Assembly: GCF_039543225.1 (NCBI RefSeq)
Contig: NZ_BAABJI010000002.1
Location: 744,001 to 808,000, forward strand
DNA from: Mucilaginibacter defluvii
Lineage (GTDB): Bacteria > Bacteroidota > Bacteroidia > Sphingobacteriales > Sphingobacteriaceae
Direction of reading: 5' to 3'
Length of the DNA: 64,000 nucleotides
The translations under genes and the position numbers were made by a program. This document shows positions 8,955-18,079 of the stretch, piece by piece; within the stretch, counting starts at the first letter, position 1; each line of letters begins with the position of its first letter. A model generated the notes under the pieces. The model searched no databases. It saw only the letters and a list, made by a program, of their open reading frames with translations, and was not told where the DNA came from.

Positions 8955-9902
8955 TTGAAAACTAAGCTGATACTTCTTATTATATTCTTCCCGTTTTTTT
9001 CGGCGATTGCCCGCCCCGTTCCCGATACGGTGCGCACCGGTATTTATATAACCAGCATTCACGATATCAACTTTAAGGATAAGGAGTATACCGTGAACCT
9101 TTGGTTGTGGATGAAATACAAGAATAAGGATTTTGATTTTGAGCGGAACCTGGAAGTGCCATTGGCCAAAACAGTCGAAAAATCATTCTCAACTGTCGAT
9201 TCCTCGGACGGGCGTATATACCTGATGATGAAGCTCCAATGTGTGATGAAAGATACCTGGACCATTAATAATTTTCCGTTTGATAAGCAGACGCTCCGCT
9301 TTTCCATTGAAAACTCGCAATTTGATTCGGATGCGCTGGTTTTCGCTGCTGATACTGTCGGGCAACACTTTGATCCGCGGTTGACACTCCGTGGATGGAA
9401 TATTGACAGTGTTGAAATTGCCACCGGAATTAAAAAATATGAAACCGGCTTTGGCGACGAAACTCTTAAAAAGCCGCATACCGAATACAGCAGCTTTAAA
9501 ACTAAATTAGTTATTCATCGCAACGCGATGGGGCTTTTCTGGAAAATGTTTTTGGGTATGTATGTTGCTTTTTTGATTGCCTACATGTGCTTTTACATAC
9601 ATGCGGATAGTATCGACTCCCGCTTCGGACTTAGTGTGGGCGCATTATTCGCGGTAATTGGTAATAAGTATATTATAGATGCCTCGCTACCCGATTCAAC
9701 CACGTTTACACTGGTAGATACGCTTCACGGCCTTACTTTACTATGCATACTTACGGTAATTATATGCACTGCTTATACCCTAACGCTTATAAAACAAGGT
9801 AAGATTAATGAATCGCGCCTATTTGACATACGCAGCGGCCGGATAGTACTGGCTTTCTACATCCTGTTTAATACTTACTTTATATTGAATGCGAGCATTT
9901 AA
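8955..9902 (+). CDS. Predicted pentameric ligand-gated ion channel homologue (Cys-loop superfamily fold)
   Basis: 315 residues. A signal peptide (1-19) is followed by a beta-rich extracellular domain (about 20-190) containing NNFPFDKQTLRF (FPFD at 107-110), the counterpart of the PFD motif of prokaryotic channels such as GLIC. Four hydrophobic segments follow: about 195-216, 223-241, 256-280 and 297-313. The loop between segments 2 and 3 carries IDASLPDS, matching the Leu-Pro of channel M2-M3 linkers. Both the order and the spacing of these elements fit the family. There is no disulfide-forming Cys loop, as in other bacterial members. Ligand and ion selectivity are unknown. Monocistronic, with a plus-strand terminator at 10043-10080. 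Confidence 0.7.
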   Translation: MKTKLILLIIFFPFFSAIARPVPDTVRTGIYITSIHDINFKDKEYTVNLWLWMKYKNKDFDFERNLEVPLAKTVEKSFSTVDSSDGRIYLMMKLQCVMKDTWTINNFPFDKQTLRFSIENSQFDSDALVFAADTVGQHFDPRLTLRGWNIDSVEIATGIKKYETGFGDETLKKPHTEYSSFKTKLVIHRNAMGLFWKMFLGMYVAFLIAYMCFYIHADSIDSRFGLSVGALFAVIGNKYIIDASLPDSTTFTLVDTLHGLTLLCILTVIICTAYTLTLIKQGKINESRLFDIRSGRIVLAFYILFNTYFILNASI

Positions 9903-10042
9903 ACATTGCTTAAATCATATAATATCAGTTAAGCTGCATTAAAATTCCATTAGAAATTACAAAACCACTAACGCCAATGGATATTTTGCCGTACTATTGT
10001 ATCGCAGGCACCTGCCTGCTATGTGATAAGGTTTAGGTTTGA

Positions 10043-10080
10043 AGGCCCCGGCAGCGAGTGCACGGGGCTTTCTATTTTTT
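10043..10080 (+). terminator. Terminator of the channel gene
   Basis: Stem AGGCCCCG (10043-10050) with CGGGGCTT (10063-10070), then a T-rich tract to 10080 that runs into the stop codon of the convergent histidine kinase gene. Confidence 0.75.
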
Positions 10081-11296
10081 ACGACACCTTGCCCTGCGGA
10101 ATCTTAACACTAAAAACGCTGCCACTGCCCGGTGTAGAAGTAATATCCAGCGAGCCTTTCAGGCTGTCAATTAAATGTTTTACAAGCGATAGGCCAAAAC
10201 CGTAGCCTTGCTCGCCGGCAGTACCGTGTGTGGTTTCACCCTCGCCGGATAGTATGGACGCGATTTTTTCAGGCTGCATACCTACCCCGTTATCGGCCAC
10301 GGTAAATAACAAGGTGTTTTGATTGGTGCCTAATTGCAAACCAAAACTTACCGAAACCCCGCCACCACGAGGCGTAAACTTTATAGCGTTTGAGATGATA
10401 TTGCCTATGATCTGCAAAAGCTTATTCTTAGAAAAAGGAACAGCTTCAGTCCCCGAGTCTGTAGTTATGGTAAGGTGAATACCTTTGTTAAGTGCTTGAG
10501 GCGCATATAATTTCTCCAGCTTGTCCTTAAGCATTAGTTGGTTATATTCATTGGCTCCTAGGGCTTTAGCTGACGTAGGCAAGTCATTACTAAGAATTTC
10601 ATCCGCCAGTTCGAGTATGGAGTTTCCGCTCTTATAAATGAGGTTGATAAACTCCAGAACCTCTTCCATATTGTTTTCGTTTCCCTGCTCGCTAATCACG
10701 CGGGCTAAGCCGATGATTCCGCCAACAGGCCCGCGTATATCATGCGCTACCCGCTTTTTGCTTTCCAGCGCCTCGTTGGCGTTTTGTTTAAGTTCCTGCA
10801 AGGTTTTATAAACCTGCAAACGGTTAACTATTTCACCCGCGATAATTTTCAGCATTTCAATCTTTTCCGGACTAAGCTGTCTCGTTTCGGCATCCATCAG
10901 ACATAAAGCACCAAGGTTGTTTCCATTGGCTGTTCTCAACGGCACTCCAAAATAGTACTTCAAATTAGGTGCGCCGCTAACGTATGATTTATTTTTAAAA
11001 CGATCGTCCTCAGTAAGGTTAGTTATTTCGAAATTATCATCACCCGAGATGGTATACTGGCATACTGTTTCTTCGCGGGGTAACTGCTCCACCGGTAGTC
11101 CGTGCCTTGCAATTGTCCACGAAGTGTATGAATCGATCAGGTTTACTAACGAAACTTCCGTCCCGGCAATCTTAGCAGCCAGGGTGGTTAAGTCTTTAAA
11201 CTGTTCTTGCATCGCTCCGTAATCAATATCATATTCAGAAAGTTCAATAACCCTCTCCATTTCATTCGCAGGTACCGGTAACTTTTGAGCTTGCAT
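10079..11296 (-). CDS. GAF-domain sensor histidine kinase
   Basis: 405 residues, soluble, no membrane segment. Residues about 25-165 form a GAF domain (NLGALCLMDAETRQL is typical). A coiled linker leads to the HisKA helix with phospho-acceptor His185 in AHDIRGP, then the ATPase domain with N box NIISNAIKFTPRGG, G1 DNGVGM and G2 GYGFGLSLVKHL. The cytoplasmic GAF suggests sensing of a small molecule or redox state; the cue is not readable. No response regulator lies beside it, so it is an orphan kinase. Next gene on the other side is ruvB, divergent. Confidence 0.92.
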   Translation of the reverse strand: MQAQKLPVPANEMERVIELSEYDIDYGAMQEQFKDLTTLAAKIAGTEVSLVNLIDSYTSWTIARHGLPVEQLPREETVCQYTISGDDNFEITNLTEDDRFKNKSYVSGAPNLKYYFGVPLRTANGNNLGALCLMDAETRQLSPEKIEMLKIIAGEIVNRLQVYKTLQELKQNANEALESKKRVAHDIRGPVGGIIGLARVISEQGNENNMEEVLEFINLIYKSGNSILELADEILSNDLPTSAKALGANEYNQLMLKDKLEKLYAPQALNKGIHLTITTDSGTEAVPFSKNKLLQIIGNIISNAIKFTPRGGGVSVSFGLQLGTNQNTLLFTVADNGVGMQPEKIASILSGEGETTHGTAGEQGYGFGLSLVKHLIDSLKGSLDITSTPGSGSVFSVKIPQGKVS

Positions 11297-11551
11297 AGTT
11301 TATGAATTAGTTCAGCAATACTGTTTTTACGATTTATCAATTAACATGTTGCAATGAAAAGGGTTTCCAAAAACGAAAATCTTTATATTTTAGTTAACTA
11401 AACGAGAGAAAGATGTCACCAAGGTAATGATAACAATTGTAATTGTCTGTTTATCAAACGTAACGTTATAAATCATTGAGTGATAATCCACAGAAAAAAT
11501 GCAGTTGAATAAAACTAAGCTACTCGCAAAAAATTACTAATTTCGTTGGCA

Positions 11552-12574
11552 ATGAACGAGAATCTTGACCCGGCACGAGAGCGTTTAAGTCCGGCGGAGC
11601 GTGATATTGAAAAAGTGTTACGCCCGCAGGTATTTGAAGATTTTACCGGCCAGCATAAAATATTAGCCAATTTAAAAATATTTGTACAGGCGGCCCGCCA
11701 GCGCGGCGAGGCGCTTGACCATGTTTTGCTGCACGGCCCACCGGGATTAGGTAAAACTACTCTATCGCACATCATTGCTAACGAAATGGGCGTTGGCATC
11801 AAAATAACTTCGGGCCCCGTGCTTGATAAACCGGGCGACCTGGCCGGGTTACTTACGAACCTTGAAACCGGGGATATTTTGTTTATTGATGAAATACACC
11901 GGCTCAGTCCGCTTGTTGAGGAGTATCTCTACTCGGCAATGGAAGATTTTAAGATTGACATTATGCTGGAAAGTGGCCCCAATGCGCGATCGGTACAAAT
12001 ATCACTTAATCCTTTTACGCTTGTCGGAGCTACTACGCGTTCAGGCTTGCTTACCGCGCCGTTGAGAGCAAGGTTTGGAATAAACGCCCGCCTTGAATAT
12101 TACGATGCCAAGCTATTAACCACTATCCTGATGCGCTCGTCATCTATTTTGCGTACCGAGATTACCGAAACCGGTGCTTATGAAATAGCGCGCCGTAGCC
12201 GCGGTACCCCACGTATAGCTAACGCGCTGCTACGGCGCACGCGTGACTTTGCGCAAATAAAAGGCAACGGTAACATAGATACCGAGATCGCCCGCTACGC
12301 GCTAAATGCGCTTAATGTTGACGAACATGGCCTTGACGAAATGGACAACAAAATACTGGCAACAATTATCGATAAATTTAAAGGCGGCCCCGTAGGAGTA
12401 AAAACAATTGCTACCGCAGTTGGTGAAGATGAGGGCACCATCGAGGAGGTTTATGAGCCCTTTTTAATACAGGAAGGATTTTTAATGCGCACAACTCGTG
12501 GGCGTGAAGTAACAGAAACAGCTTACAAACATCTCGGCAAAATTAAGCCTGGTGGCACACCATCGTTATTCTAA
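11552..12574 (+). CDS. ruvB: Holliday junction branch migration ATPase RuvB
   Basis: Hexameric AAA+ motor that drives branch migration with RuvA and RuvC. 340 residues from the ATG at 11552; a TTG six bases upstream is less likely. Walker [10 protein letters not shown], Walker B DEIHRL, sensor/arginine-finger region GATTRSG, and the C-terminal winged helix ending [13 protein letters not shown] are all present. The downstream oxidoreductase begins 15 nt after the stop and may be co-transcribed. Confidence 0.98.
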   Translation: MNENLDPARERLSPAERDIEKVLRPQVFEDFTGQHKILANLKIFVQAARQRGEALDHVLLHGPPGLGKTTLSHIIANEMGVGIKITSGPVLDKPGDLAGLLTNLETGDILFIDEIHRLSPLVEEYLYSAMEDFKIDIMLESGPNARSVQISLNPFTLVGATTRSGLLTAPLRARFGINARLEYYDAKLLTTILMRSSSILRTEITETGAYEIARRSRGTPRIANALLRRTRDFAQIKGNGNIDTEIARYALNALNVDEHGLDEMDNKILATIIDKFKGGPVGVKTIATAVGEDEGTIEEVYEPFLIQEGFLMRTTRGREVTETAYKHLGKIKPGGTPSLF

Positions 12575-12589
12575 ATTTATTTCTACTTT

Positions 12590-13684
12590 ATGAAATCAAT
12601 AAAATTAACCTTCCTGTTTTTAATTGTTTTGCTGCTCGGAATCAGGAATGATATTAGCGCACAACAACACAAACTGAACGTGGTTGTGGCAGGCCTGTCT
12701 CATGACCATGTGCACAACATCATGAATCAGTACCGCAAGGGCGAAGTAGAGATCAGCGCCATAGCGGAGCCTGACAAAAAGCTTTGGCAAAAATATCGCA
12801 AGCTTTACAACCTGCCCGAAAACATTTTTTATAGCGACCTGAAGCAGGCGCTAAGCAACCGTAAACCGGATGCTGTTCTGGGTTATAACCCGGTTGCGCA
12901 GCATGTTGACGTTGTAGAAATTTGCGCGCCGATGCATATTCCGGTTATGGTTGAGAAGCCTTTGGCAGCAAACCTCGCGCAGGCACAACGTATCAAATTA
13001 CTTGCCGACAAGTACAAAATAAAAGTACTTACCAATTATGAAACAACTTGGTATAACTCATTTAAAGAGGTATACGATCTGGCAAAAAAAGACAGCCTGG
13101 GTATCATACGTAAAATGGTGGTACATGATGGGCATAAAGGCCCGCGCGAAATAGGCTGTAGTGAGGAGTTTTTGAGCTGGCTTACTGACCCTGTTCTTAA
13201 CGGCGCGGGTGCGCTTAATGATTTTGGATGCTATGGCGCCAACTTGATGACCTGGATCATGAATGGCCAAAAACCCATAGCGGTAACAGCCGTTGCCCGG
13301 CATTATAAGCCTGATGTATATCCTAAGGTTGAGGATGATGCTACTATTTTGGTGGAGTACCCAAACGCCGTAGGGCAAATAGAAGCCTCATGGAACTGGC
13401 CTTTTAACATTAAGGACTGGGAGATATTTGGCAGTACCGGCTATGTGCATGCTTTCGACGGTGATAAACTACAGGTGCGCTTGAGCGAAAATAAAAACAG
13501 CAACCGCAAAGCTACTCCGTTAGCATCGCCCTATAACGATCCGCTGGTATACCTGGCCGCGGTGCTTGATGGAAAAATTGATGATTCGCACGATCAGGCA
13601 TCGCTGACATATAATATGATTGTAATGCAGATACTTGACGCTGCAAAGCGATCAATAAGCCAGGGAGAACGAATTATTTTGTAG
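12590..13684 (+). CDS. Secreted Gfo/Idh/MocA-family oxidoreductase
   Basis: 364 residues. The N terminus MKSIKLTFLFLIVLLLGI to ISA is a signal peptide, then a Rossmann NAD(P) domain (VVVAGLSHDH, 30-40) and the conserved EKP (VMVEKPLA) of this family, then an alpha/beta substrate domain. These enzymes oxidise or epimerise sugars and inositols with tightly bound cofactor. Export without a Tat-type RR motif is notable because the cofactor would have to be acquired outside. The gene lies 15 nt after ruvB with no terminator between them. Confidence 0.87.
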   Translation: MKSIKLTFLFLIVLLLGIRNDISAQQHKLNVVVAGLSHDHVHNIMNQYRKGEVEISAIAEPDKKLWQKYRKLYNLPENIFYSDLKQALSNRKPDAVLGYNPVAQHVDVVEICAPMHIPVMVEKPLAANLAQAQRIKLLADKYKIKVLTNYETTWYNSFKEVYDLAKKDSLGIIRKMVVHDGHKGPREIGCSEEFLSWLTDPVLNGAGALNDFGCYGANLMTWIMNGQKPIAVTAVARHYKPDVYPKVEDDATILVEYPNAVGQIEASWNWPFNIKDWEIFGSTGYVHAFDGDKLQVRLSENKNSNRKATPLASPYNDPLVYLAAVLDGKIDDSHDQASLTYNMIVMQILDAAKRSISQGERIIL

Positions 13685-13758
13685 CAATTTATATTTTTGC
13701 GTAAAACTAACAGCGGATTTACAATCCGCCGGAATACTCTTTAACACGATATACTTAT

Positions 13759-14610
13759 ATGCTTAAGCAATTTATTGCTATCACCTGTTTTGCCGGTTTG
13801 GGGCTTATGGCCTGCCAGTCGGTATCTAATAATAACCTGACTGCGGACAGTACGTCTAAAAACGATACTGCCGCTACTGATACCATTAAAGCGGTGCATG
13901 CTAAGGCAGCCGACGCCGCTACTATACTTTCAAGGCCGCAGGTACCTATCATTTGTTATCACCAGATCAGAAACTGGCGCCCGCGCGATTCAAAAACCGC
14001 CAAGGATTACATTGTTGAACCGGAAAACTTTAAGTCGCATATAAAAATGCTGGCTGACAGCGGTTACCACACTGTATTGCCAGATCAGCTTTATGATTAC
14101 CTGGTTTATGGCAAAGCATTACCCTCAAAACCGGTGATGCTCACGTTTGACGATACTGACCTTGATCAGTTCACTATTGCCGCACCCGAGCTTAAAAAGT
14201 ATGGTTACAAAGCGGTATACTTTATCATGACGGTATCAATAGGTCGGCCGAACTACATGAACAGCCAGCAAATAAAGGAACTTTCAGACGCGGGTAACGT
14301 AATTGGCAGCCATACATGGGATCACCACAATTTTAAAAAGTTGAAGGGCGAAGATTGGCTTATCCAGCTCGACAAACCAACAAAACGGCTGGAAGAAATA
14401 ACCGGGCGTAAAATTGAATACTTCGCTTATCCTTTCGGACTATGGAACAAAGAGGGTTTGCCTGAATTAAAAAGCCGCGGTTTTAAACTGGCGTTTCAGC
14501 TTGCCGAAAAACGCGACCAGGAAGACCCTTTGTACACCGTTCGCCGTATATTAGGCAGTGGCTACTGGAGCGCTAAAACACTGCACAACAGCATGAAGAA
14601 TAGCTTTTAA
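13759..14610 (+). CDS. Polysaccharide deacetylase-family lipoprotein
   Basis: 283 residues. The lipobox LMAC puts the lipidated Cys at position 19, followed by a Ser/Thr/Asp-rich linker (about 20-55), so it is an envelope lipoprotein. The NodB domain shows TFDD (motif 1, catalytic Asp pair) and SHTWDHHNF (motif 2, HxxxH metal ligands), with AYPFG as motif 3. Such enzymes remove N-acetyl groups from amino-sugar polymers. A 7-bp hairpin (13712-13728) and a strong terminator (14611-14652) flank the gene, which looks monocistronic. Confidence 0.9.
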   Translation: MLKQFIAITCFAGLGLMACQSVSNNNLTADSTSKNDTAATDTIKAVHAKAADAATILSRPQVPIICYHQIRNWRPRDSKTAKDYIVEPENFKSHIKMLADSGYHTVLPDQLYDYLVYGKALPSKPVMLTFDDTDLDQFTIAAPELKKYGYKAVYFIMTVSIGRPNYMNSQQIKELSDAGNVIGSHTWDHHNFKKLKGEDWLIQLDKPTKRLEEITGRKIEYFAYPFGLWNKEGLPELKSRGFKLAFQLAEKRDQEDPLYTVRRILGSGYWSAKTLHNSMKNSF

Positions 14611-14652
14611 CATTAACGGCCTGATTTACAAAGCAGGCCGTTAATGTTTTTG
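14611..14652 (+). terminator. Terminator of the deacetylase gene
   Basis: Perfect 13-bp stem CATTAACGGCCTG (14611-14623) with 14634-14646, 10-nt loop, followed by TTTTT. The convergent acidic-protein gene ends just beyond. Confidence 0.9.
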
Positions 14653-14663
14653 ATCAATTTAAG

Positions 14664-14864
14664 TTATTGATCATCCTCGTCTTGCTCTTCAGCCGGCGGA
14701 CCAGGAATTCCGCTATCGTTATCAGGTGCTACCGTGTGCACTAAATCGTCGTCGGGTTTCTTCTGCTCGGTAGGCTGGTTGCCTTTTGTTAAATCATGCC
14801 CCTGCTGTTCGGATGATTGCTTAACGTTTTCATCATCCCGATGTTCTTGTTTTTCTGTATTCAT
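14664..14864 (-). CDS. Small acidic hydrophilic protein
   Basis: 66 residues from ATG 14862-14864 (MNTEKQEHRDDE); a longer in-frame start at 14900 would overlap the upstream gene and is less likely. The protein is rich in Glu, Asp, Gln, Lys and Pro and ends in EEQDEDDQ, with no hydrophobic core, so it is probably disordered. It resembles the small stress-type or hypothetical proteins often seen in this family but has no recognisable domain. It starts 11 nt after the stop of the SpoIIAA-like gene and is probably in its operon. Confidence 0.6.
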   Translation of the reverse strand: MNTEKQEHRDDENVKQSSEQQGHDLTKGNQPTEQKKPDDDLVHTVAPDNDSGIPGPPAEEQDEDDQ

Positions 14865-14875
14865 AGTAGTAATTT

Positions 14876-15247
14876 TTAATGATCCTTTTTTGCTATCCAT
14901 TGAATGGCCTTATCCATCTGTTTAAATTGAAATCGTTTTGAAACTCCCGGGATCAGAAAGCGAAACACTGCTGTAAACATCTGTACTCCCTTGTCGTCAG
15001 CTACCACCGCCACCTTATTCCATTTGGTGTAGTACTTAATAATCAAAAACAGATAAGCGAACATGGCGCCTGTAGTATAATCCCAAATACTACTTTCGGC
15101 TAATAAAATATAATTTAAGCCACCGTAAATCTTCACAAAGTTGTCAACAGCGGGCTCCAATACTGTTTTAATGTCCCGCCTGGTGACACATCCCTTTGCA
15201 TGCACACCAAGTACATGGCCGGGCAACTCGTCTATCTGTTTTAACAT
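14876..15247 (-). CDS. SpoIIAA-like (STAS-superfamily) protein
   Basis: 123 residues. The arrangement of MLKQIDELPGHVLGVHAKG, an acidic middle with ESSIWDYTTGA, a hydrophobic helix and the KVAVVADDKGVQ strand fits the SpoIIAA-like family of short single-domain proteins. These bind lipids or partner proteins in some cases; the function is mostly unknown. No kinase or phosphatase partner is adjacent. The small acidic protein follows 11 nt downstream. Confidence 0.72.
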   Translation of the reverse strand: MLKQIDELPGHVLGVHAKGCVTRRDIKTVLEPAVDNFVKIYGGLNYILLAESSIWDYTTGAMFAYLFLIIKYYTKWNKVAVVADDKGVQMFTAVFRFLIPGVSKRFQFKQMDKAIQWIAKKDH

Positions 15248-15370
15248 CGCTATCGGCTAATACTATGTGCAACTTCATAAATTTTTTAACCTATGGGCAA
15301 ATCACATACCATTTGCATATCTAAACCGACTTTGGTTTATTAAAACGAAGTTTTTAGTACAACTTAGTGG

Positions 15371-16840
15371 TCAGTTGTCCAATTTTTCAGAAATGTTTTT
15401 TATAGCTGTGTCCAGGCTTGTTGCAGAATCATCAAGCATGTTAATGATGCGATCCTGTTCTTTCTCATCAGTTATATTTTTTTGTTTAACAAGCGACACC
15501 AAACCCAGTATGTTTGACAGGTGCCGCCTTACTTCATGGGAGTTTATAAACGCCAGTTCCTGATGTTTAGCTTTATGCAGAAGCTGTTCGTAATAATGCC
15601 TTTGCTTAACTCCGCGATAAAATATTATAGTGATAACGATGAGGAGCACAGAAACCACGATTATGAATATAAGAACCAGGCGCTGCCGCTTATAAGCTTC
15701 CTCTTTATGAATAAAATCGGCGGCGATCTGGTCTATTTTCATCTCTGAAGATATATTGGCTACCTGCACCATATGGCCGGTATATGTTTGAAGATTTGCC
15801 AGGGCAATTTTAAATTTTTTAGAAGCTTCAACTGAATCGCCGTCTTTCATATCAATCTCACCCAGCATATTGTATAAATGATACCTTAAGAAGGGGTTAT
15901 CGTTGTGTGGCGACGTATTAACGACGTGATCGATGGTCTTTTTTGCCGAATCGTTTATACCCGCCTTATAATACGTGTCAGCCAGGTAAATCAGGTCTTC
16001 ATCACTTAAAGGGTATTTTTCGTCTGACCGAAGAGTGTTGATCTGATCAATAGCTTTGCGGTGATGCTTTTTAGCTATTGACCATAAATAGGACGCGCGC
16101 TTTTTAAACTCATATATCCCGGCCGTTTTCTTGTCACGTTTTGATAAAAGATCTTTGTATTTTCTCAATGAGTCGAGCCGGTTTTGCCTGAAATATATTT
16201 CTACCTTATTAAAGTAAATAAAGTTTTCGTGCTGAAAGTTAGATGAACGGCGCGCCCCGGCCATGGCCTGCGCCTGATCCAGGTATTGTACAGCCTGCCT
16301 GAAAAGGTTGTTTTTATAGTACAGGTCAGAAATATTAATAGCAAGCAATATATGGCGGTCGATGTCATCCAGTAAGGACGCTTGTTTTTGCGCAAGCCGG
16401 TATCTTACCATGGCTTCGGCGCTGTTACCAACAGCAGCTTCAATAAATGCCTGGTTGGTTTGCAGGGCATATAACAAAAAATGATTGCGTGATTTTTCAG
16501 CCATTGTTATAGCCCTATCAAAGTCAACACGTGCTTTCGAATATTTAAAAAAACGCTTTTGTATGATACCATTTACAAACAGCTTAAATGCGACACCTTC
16601 GTTGGCACGATATCGCTTTATATAAGTAAAAACCCGTTGCCTGGAGTTGTCTATCCGGCTTTTTGGTACTTTAACGAAAAATGTATTAAGATATCTGGCC
16701 AGATCGCCGTCGTTAACACCGGGTAAATTGTGTTGCAACGCCCGGGTAACAAACACAGAGTCAAGCTCCGAAGCACGTACATGAACCATCGCACTACACA
16801 ATAAAACAGCAAAAAGGCAGAATTTAAGGCAATAACTCAT
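15371..16840 (-). CDS. TPR membrane protein with a lone HisKA-like dimerisation helix
   Basis: 489 residues. A signal peptide (about 1-23) is followed by helical tetratricopeptide-like repeats (about 80-380, outside the inner membrane), one membrane segment (about 384-406), then a short cytoplasmic tail. The tail contains INSHEVRRHLSNILGL, a clear HisKA phospho-acceptor helix with His435, but the protein ends 54 residues later at EKLDN, so no ATPase domain exists. The Pro usually found in HEVRRP is replaced by His. The frame closes with a clean TGA and nothing downstream restores an ATPase, so this is either a truncated kinase or a dimerisation/phosphotransfer module. Family members with a full kinase are common in Bacteroidota. 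Confidence 0.8.
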   Translation of the reverse strand: MSYCLKFCLFAVLLCSAMVHVRASELDSVFVTRALQHNLPGVNDGDLARYLNTFFVKVPKSRIDNSRQRVFTYIKRYRANEGVAFKLFVNGIIQKRFFKYSKARVDFDRAITMAEKSRNHFLLYALQTNQAFIEAAVGNSAEAMVRYRLAQKQASLLDDIDRHILLAINISDLYYKNNLFRQAVQYLDQAQAMAGARRSSNFQHENFIYFNKVEIYFRQNRLDSLRKYKDLLSKRDKKTAGIYEFKKRASYLWSIAKKHHRKAIDQINTLRSDEKYPLSDEDLIYLADTYYKAGINDSAKKTIDHVVNTSPHNDNPFLRYHLYNMLGEIDMKDGDSVEASKKFKIALANLQTYTGHMVQVANISSEMKIDQIAADFIHKEEAYKRQRLVLIFIIVVSVLLIVITIIFYRGVKQRHYYEQLLHKAKHQELAFINSHEVRRHLSNILGLVSLVKQKNITDEKEQDRIINMLDDSATSLDTAIKNISEKLDN

Positions 16841-16951
16841 ATACTGTCAATAGCTCAATTGTCAGCTAAATATAAAAATATGCCGCTATTAACCGATAAT
16901 ATCATTTACTTATTAAAGAATTCCGGTTAACTATTCATACAATAAGTTTAA

Positions 16952-16959
16952 TATTTTTG
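16952..16959 (+). promoter_or_regulatory. queG -7 element
   Basis: TATTTTTG, exact match to TAnnTTTG, 24 nt before the queG ATG. The -33 TTG is not clear. Confidence 0.45.
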
Positions 16960-16983
16960 TAAAACGAAGCGCTTATTTACAGC

Positions 16984-17943
16984 ATGATATCGGCTAATAA
17001 AGACACATACAGCAAACTGATAAAAGATGAAGCTCATCGTTTGGGCTTTTTGTTTTGCGGTATCTCCAAAGCAGATTTCCTGGAAGAAGAAGCGCACCGG
17101 CTTGAAAGATGGCTCAATAACAATATGCACGGTGAAATGCAGTATATGGAAAACCATTTTGATAAGCGGCTCGACCCCCGTTTACTGGTTGACGGTGCTA
17201 AATCAGTTATTTCATTGGGTTTAAGTTATTATACTGATCAAACACAATCAGACCCGACAGCGCCAAAAATATCCAAATATGCATACGGTACTGATTATCA
17301 TCATGTTATTAAGGATAAGCTGAAACATTTATTACATTTCATTCAGCAACACATTGGTGATGTAGGCGGCCGGGCTTTTGTTGACTCTGCGCCCGTATTA
17401 GATAAAGCCTGGGCAAAAAAAGCAGGTTTAGGCTGGATTGGAAAAAACAGCAACCTGATTAACAAAAAAACAGGTTCGTTTTATTTTTTGGCAGAACTGA
17501 TTATTGACCTCGAATTGCAATATGACGTTGCGCCCACTGCAGACCATTGCGGTACCTGTACCCGTTGCATTGATGCCTGCCCCACTGAGGCTATAGTTGC
17601 GCCTTACGTAGTAGACGGAAGCCGATGCATATCTTACCTGACCATCGAACTAAAAAATGAAATTCCATCATCATTTACAGACAAGATGGACGGCTGGATG
17701 TTCGGTTGCGACGTTTGCCAGGACGTTTGCCCCTGGAATAAGTTTTCGGTTCTGCACACAGAGCCTGCTTTTAACCCTCACCCGGATTTGCTTGGCTTAA
17801 AGTTGGCCGACTGGACGGAACTGACAGAAGAAACGTTTAAAAAAGTCTTCCAAAAATCAGCCGTAAAACGTGCAAAGTATACCGGGCTGGAGCGGAATAT
17901 CAAATTCTTACAAGATGGCAGTCCGGCGTCAAAAGAAACATAG
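16984..17943 (+). CDS. queG: Epoxyqueuosine reductase QueG
   Basis: Cobalamin- and iron-sulfur-dependent enzyme that reduces epoxyqueuosine to queuosine in tRNA, the last step of Q synthesis. 319 residues, shorter than the E. coli enzyme (about 379) as in many species. Two [4Fe-4S] clusters are supplied by [12 protein letters not shown] and CDVCQDVCP. The cobalamin pocket includes [10 protein letters not shown] and [10 protein letters not shown]. Cytoplasmic. Divergent from the TPR gene, and separated from proB by an AT-rich spacer. Confidence 0.97.
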   Translation: MISANKDTYSKLIKDEAHRLGFLFCGISKADFLEEEAHRLERWLNNNMHGEMQYMENHFDKRLDPRLLVDGAKSVISLGLSYYTDQTQSDPTAPKISKYAYGTDYHHVIKDKLKHLLHFIQQHIGDVGGRAFVDSAPVLDKAWAKKAGLGWIGKNSNLINKKTGSFYFLAELIIDLELQYDVAPTADHCGTCTRCIDACPTEAIVAPYVVDGSRCISYLTIELKNEIPSSFTDKMDGWMFGCDVCQDVCPWNKFSVLHTEPAFNPHPDLLGLKLADWTELTEETFKKVFQKSAVKRAKYTGLERNIKFLQDGSPASKET

Positions 17944-18079
17944 ATTCGACTTTTTTTTCAATATAAATAAGCATTATATAAAAAAAGTACACCTTTTATT
18001 GATTTTCCGACAAGTGAGCCTAAAAACCACACATTAACACTTATATTTTGACTAAATTGCCCAAAAATCATTTAAGTTG

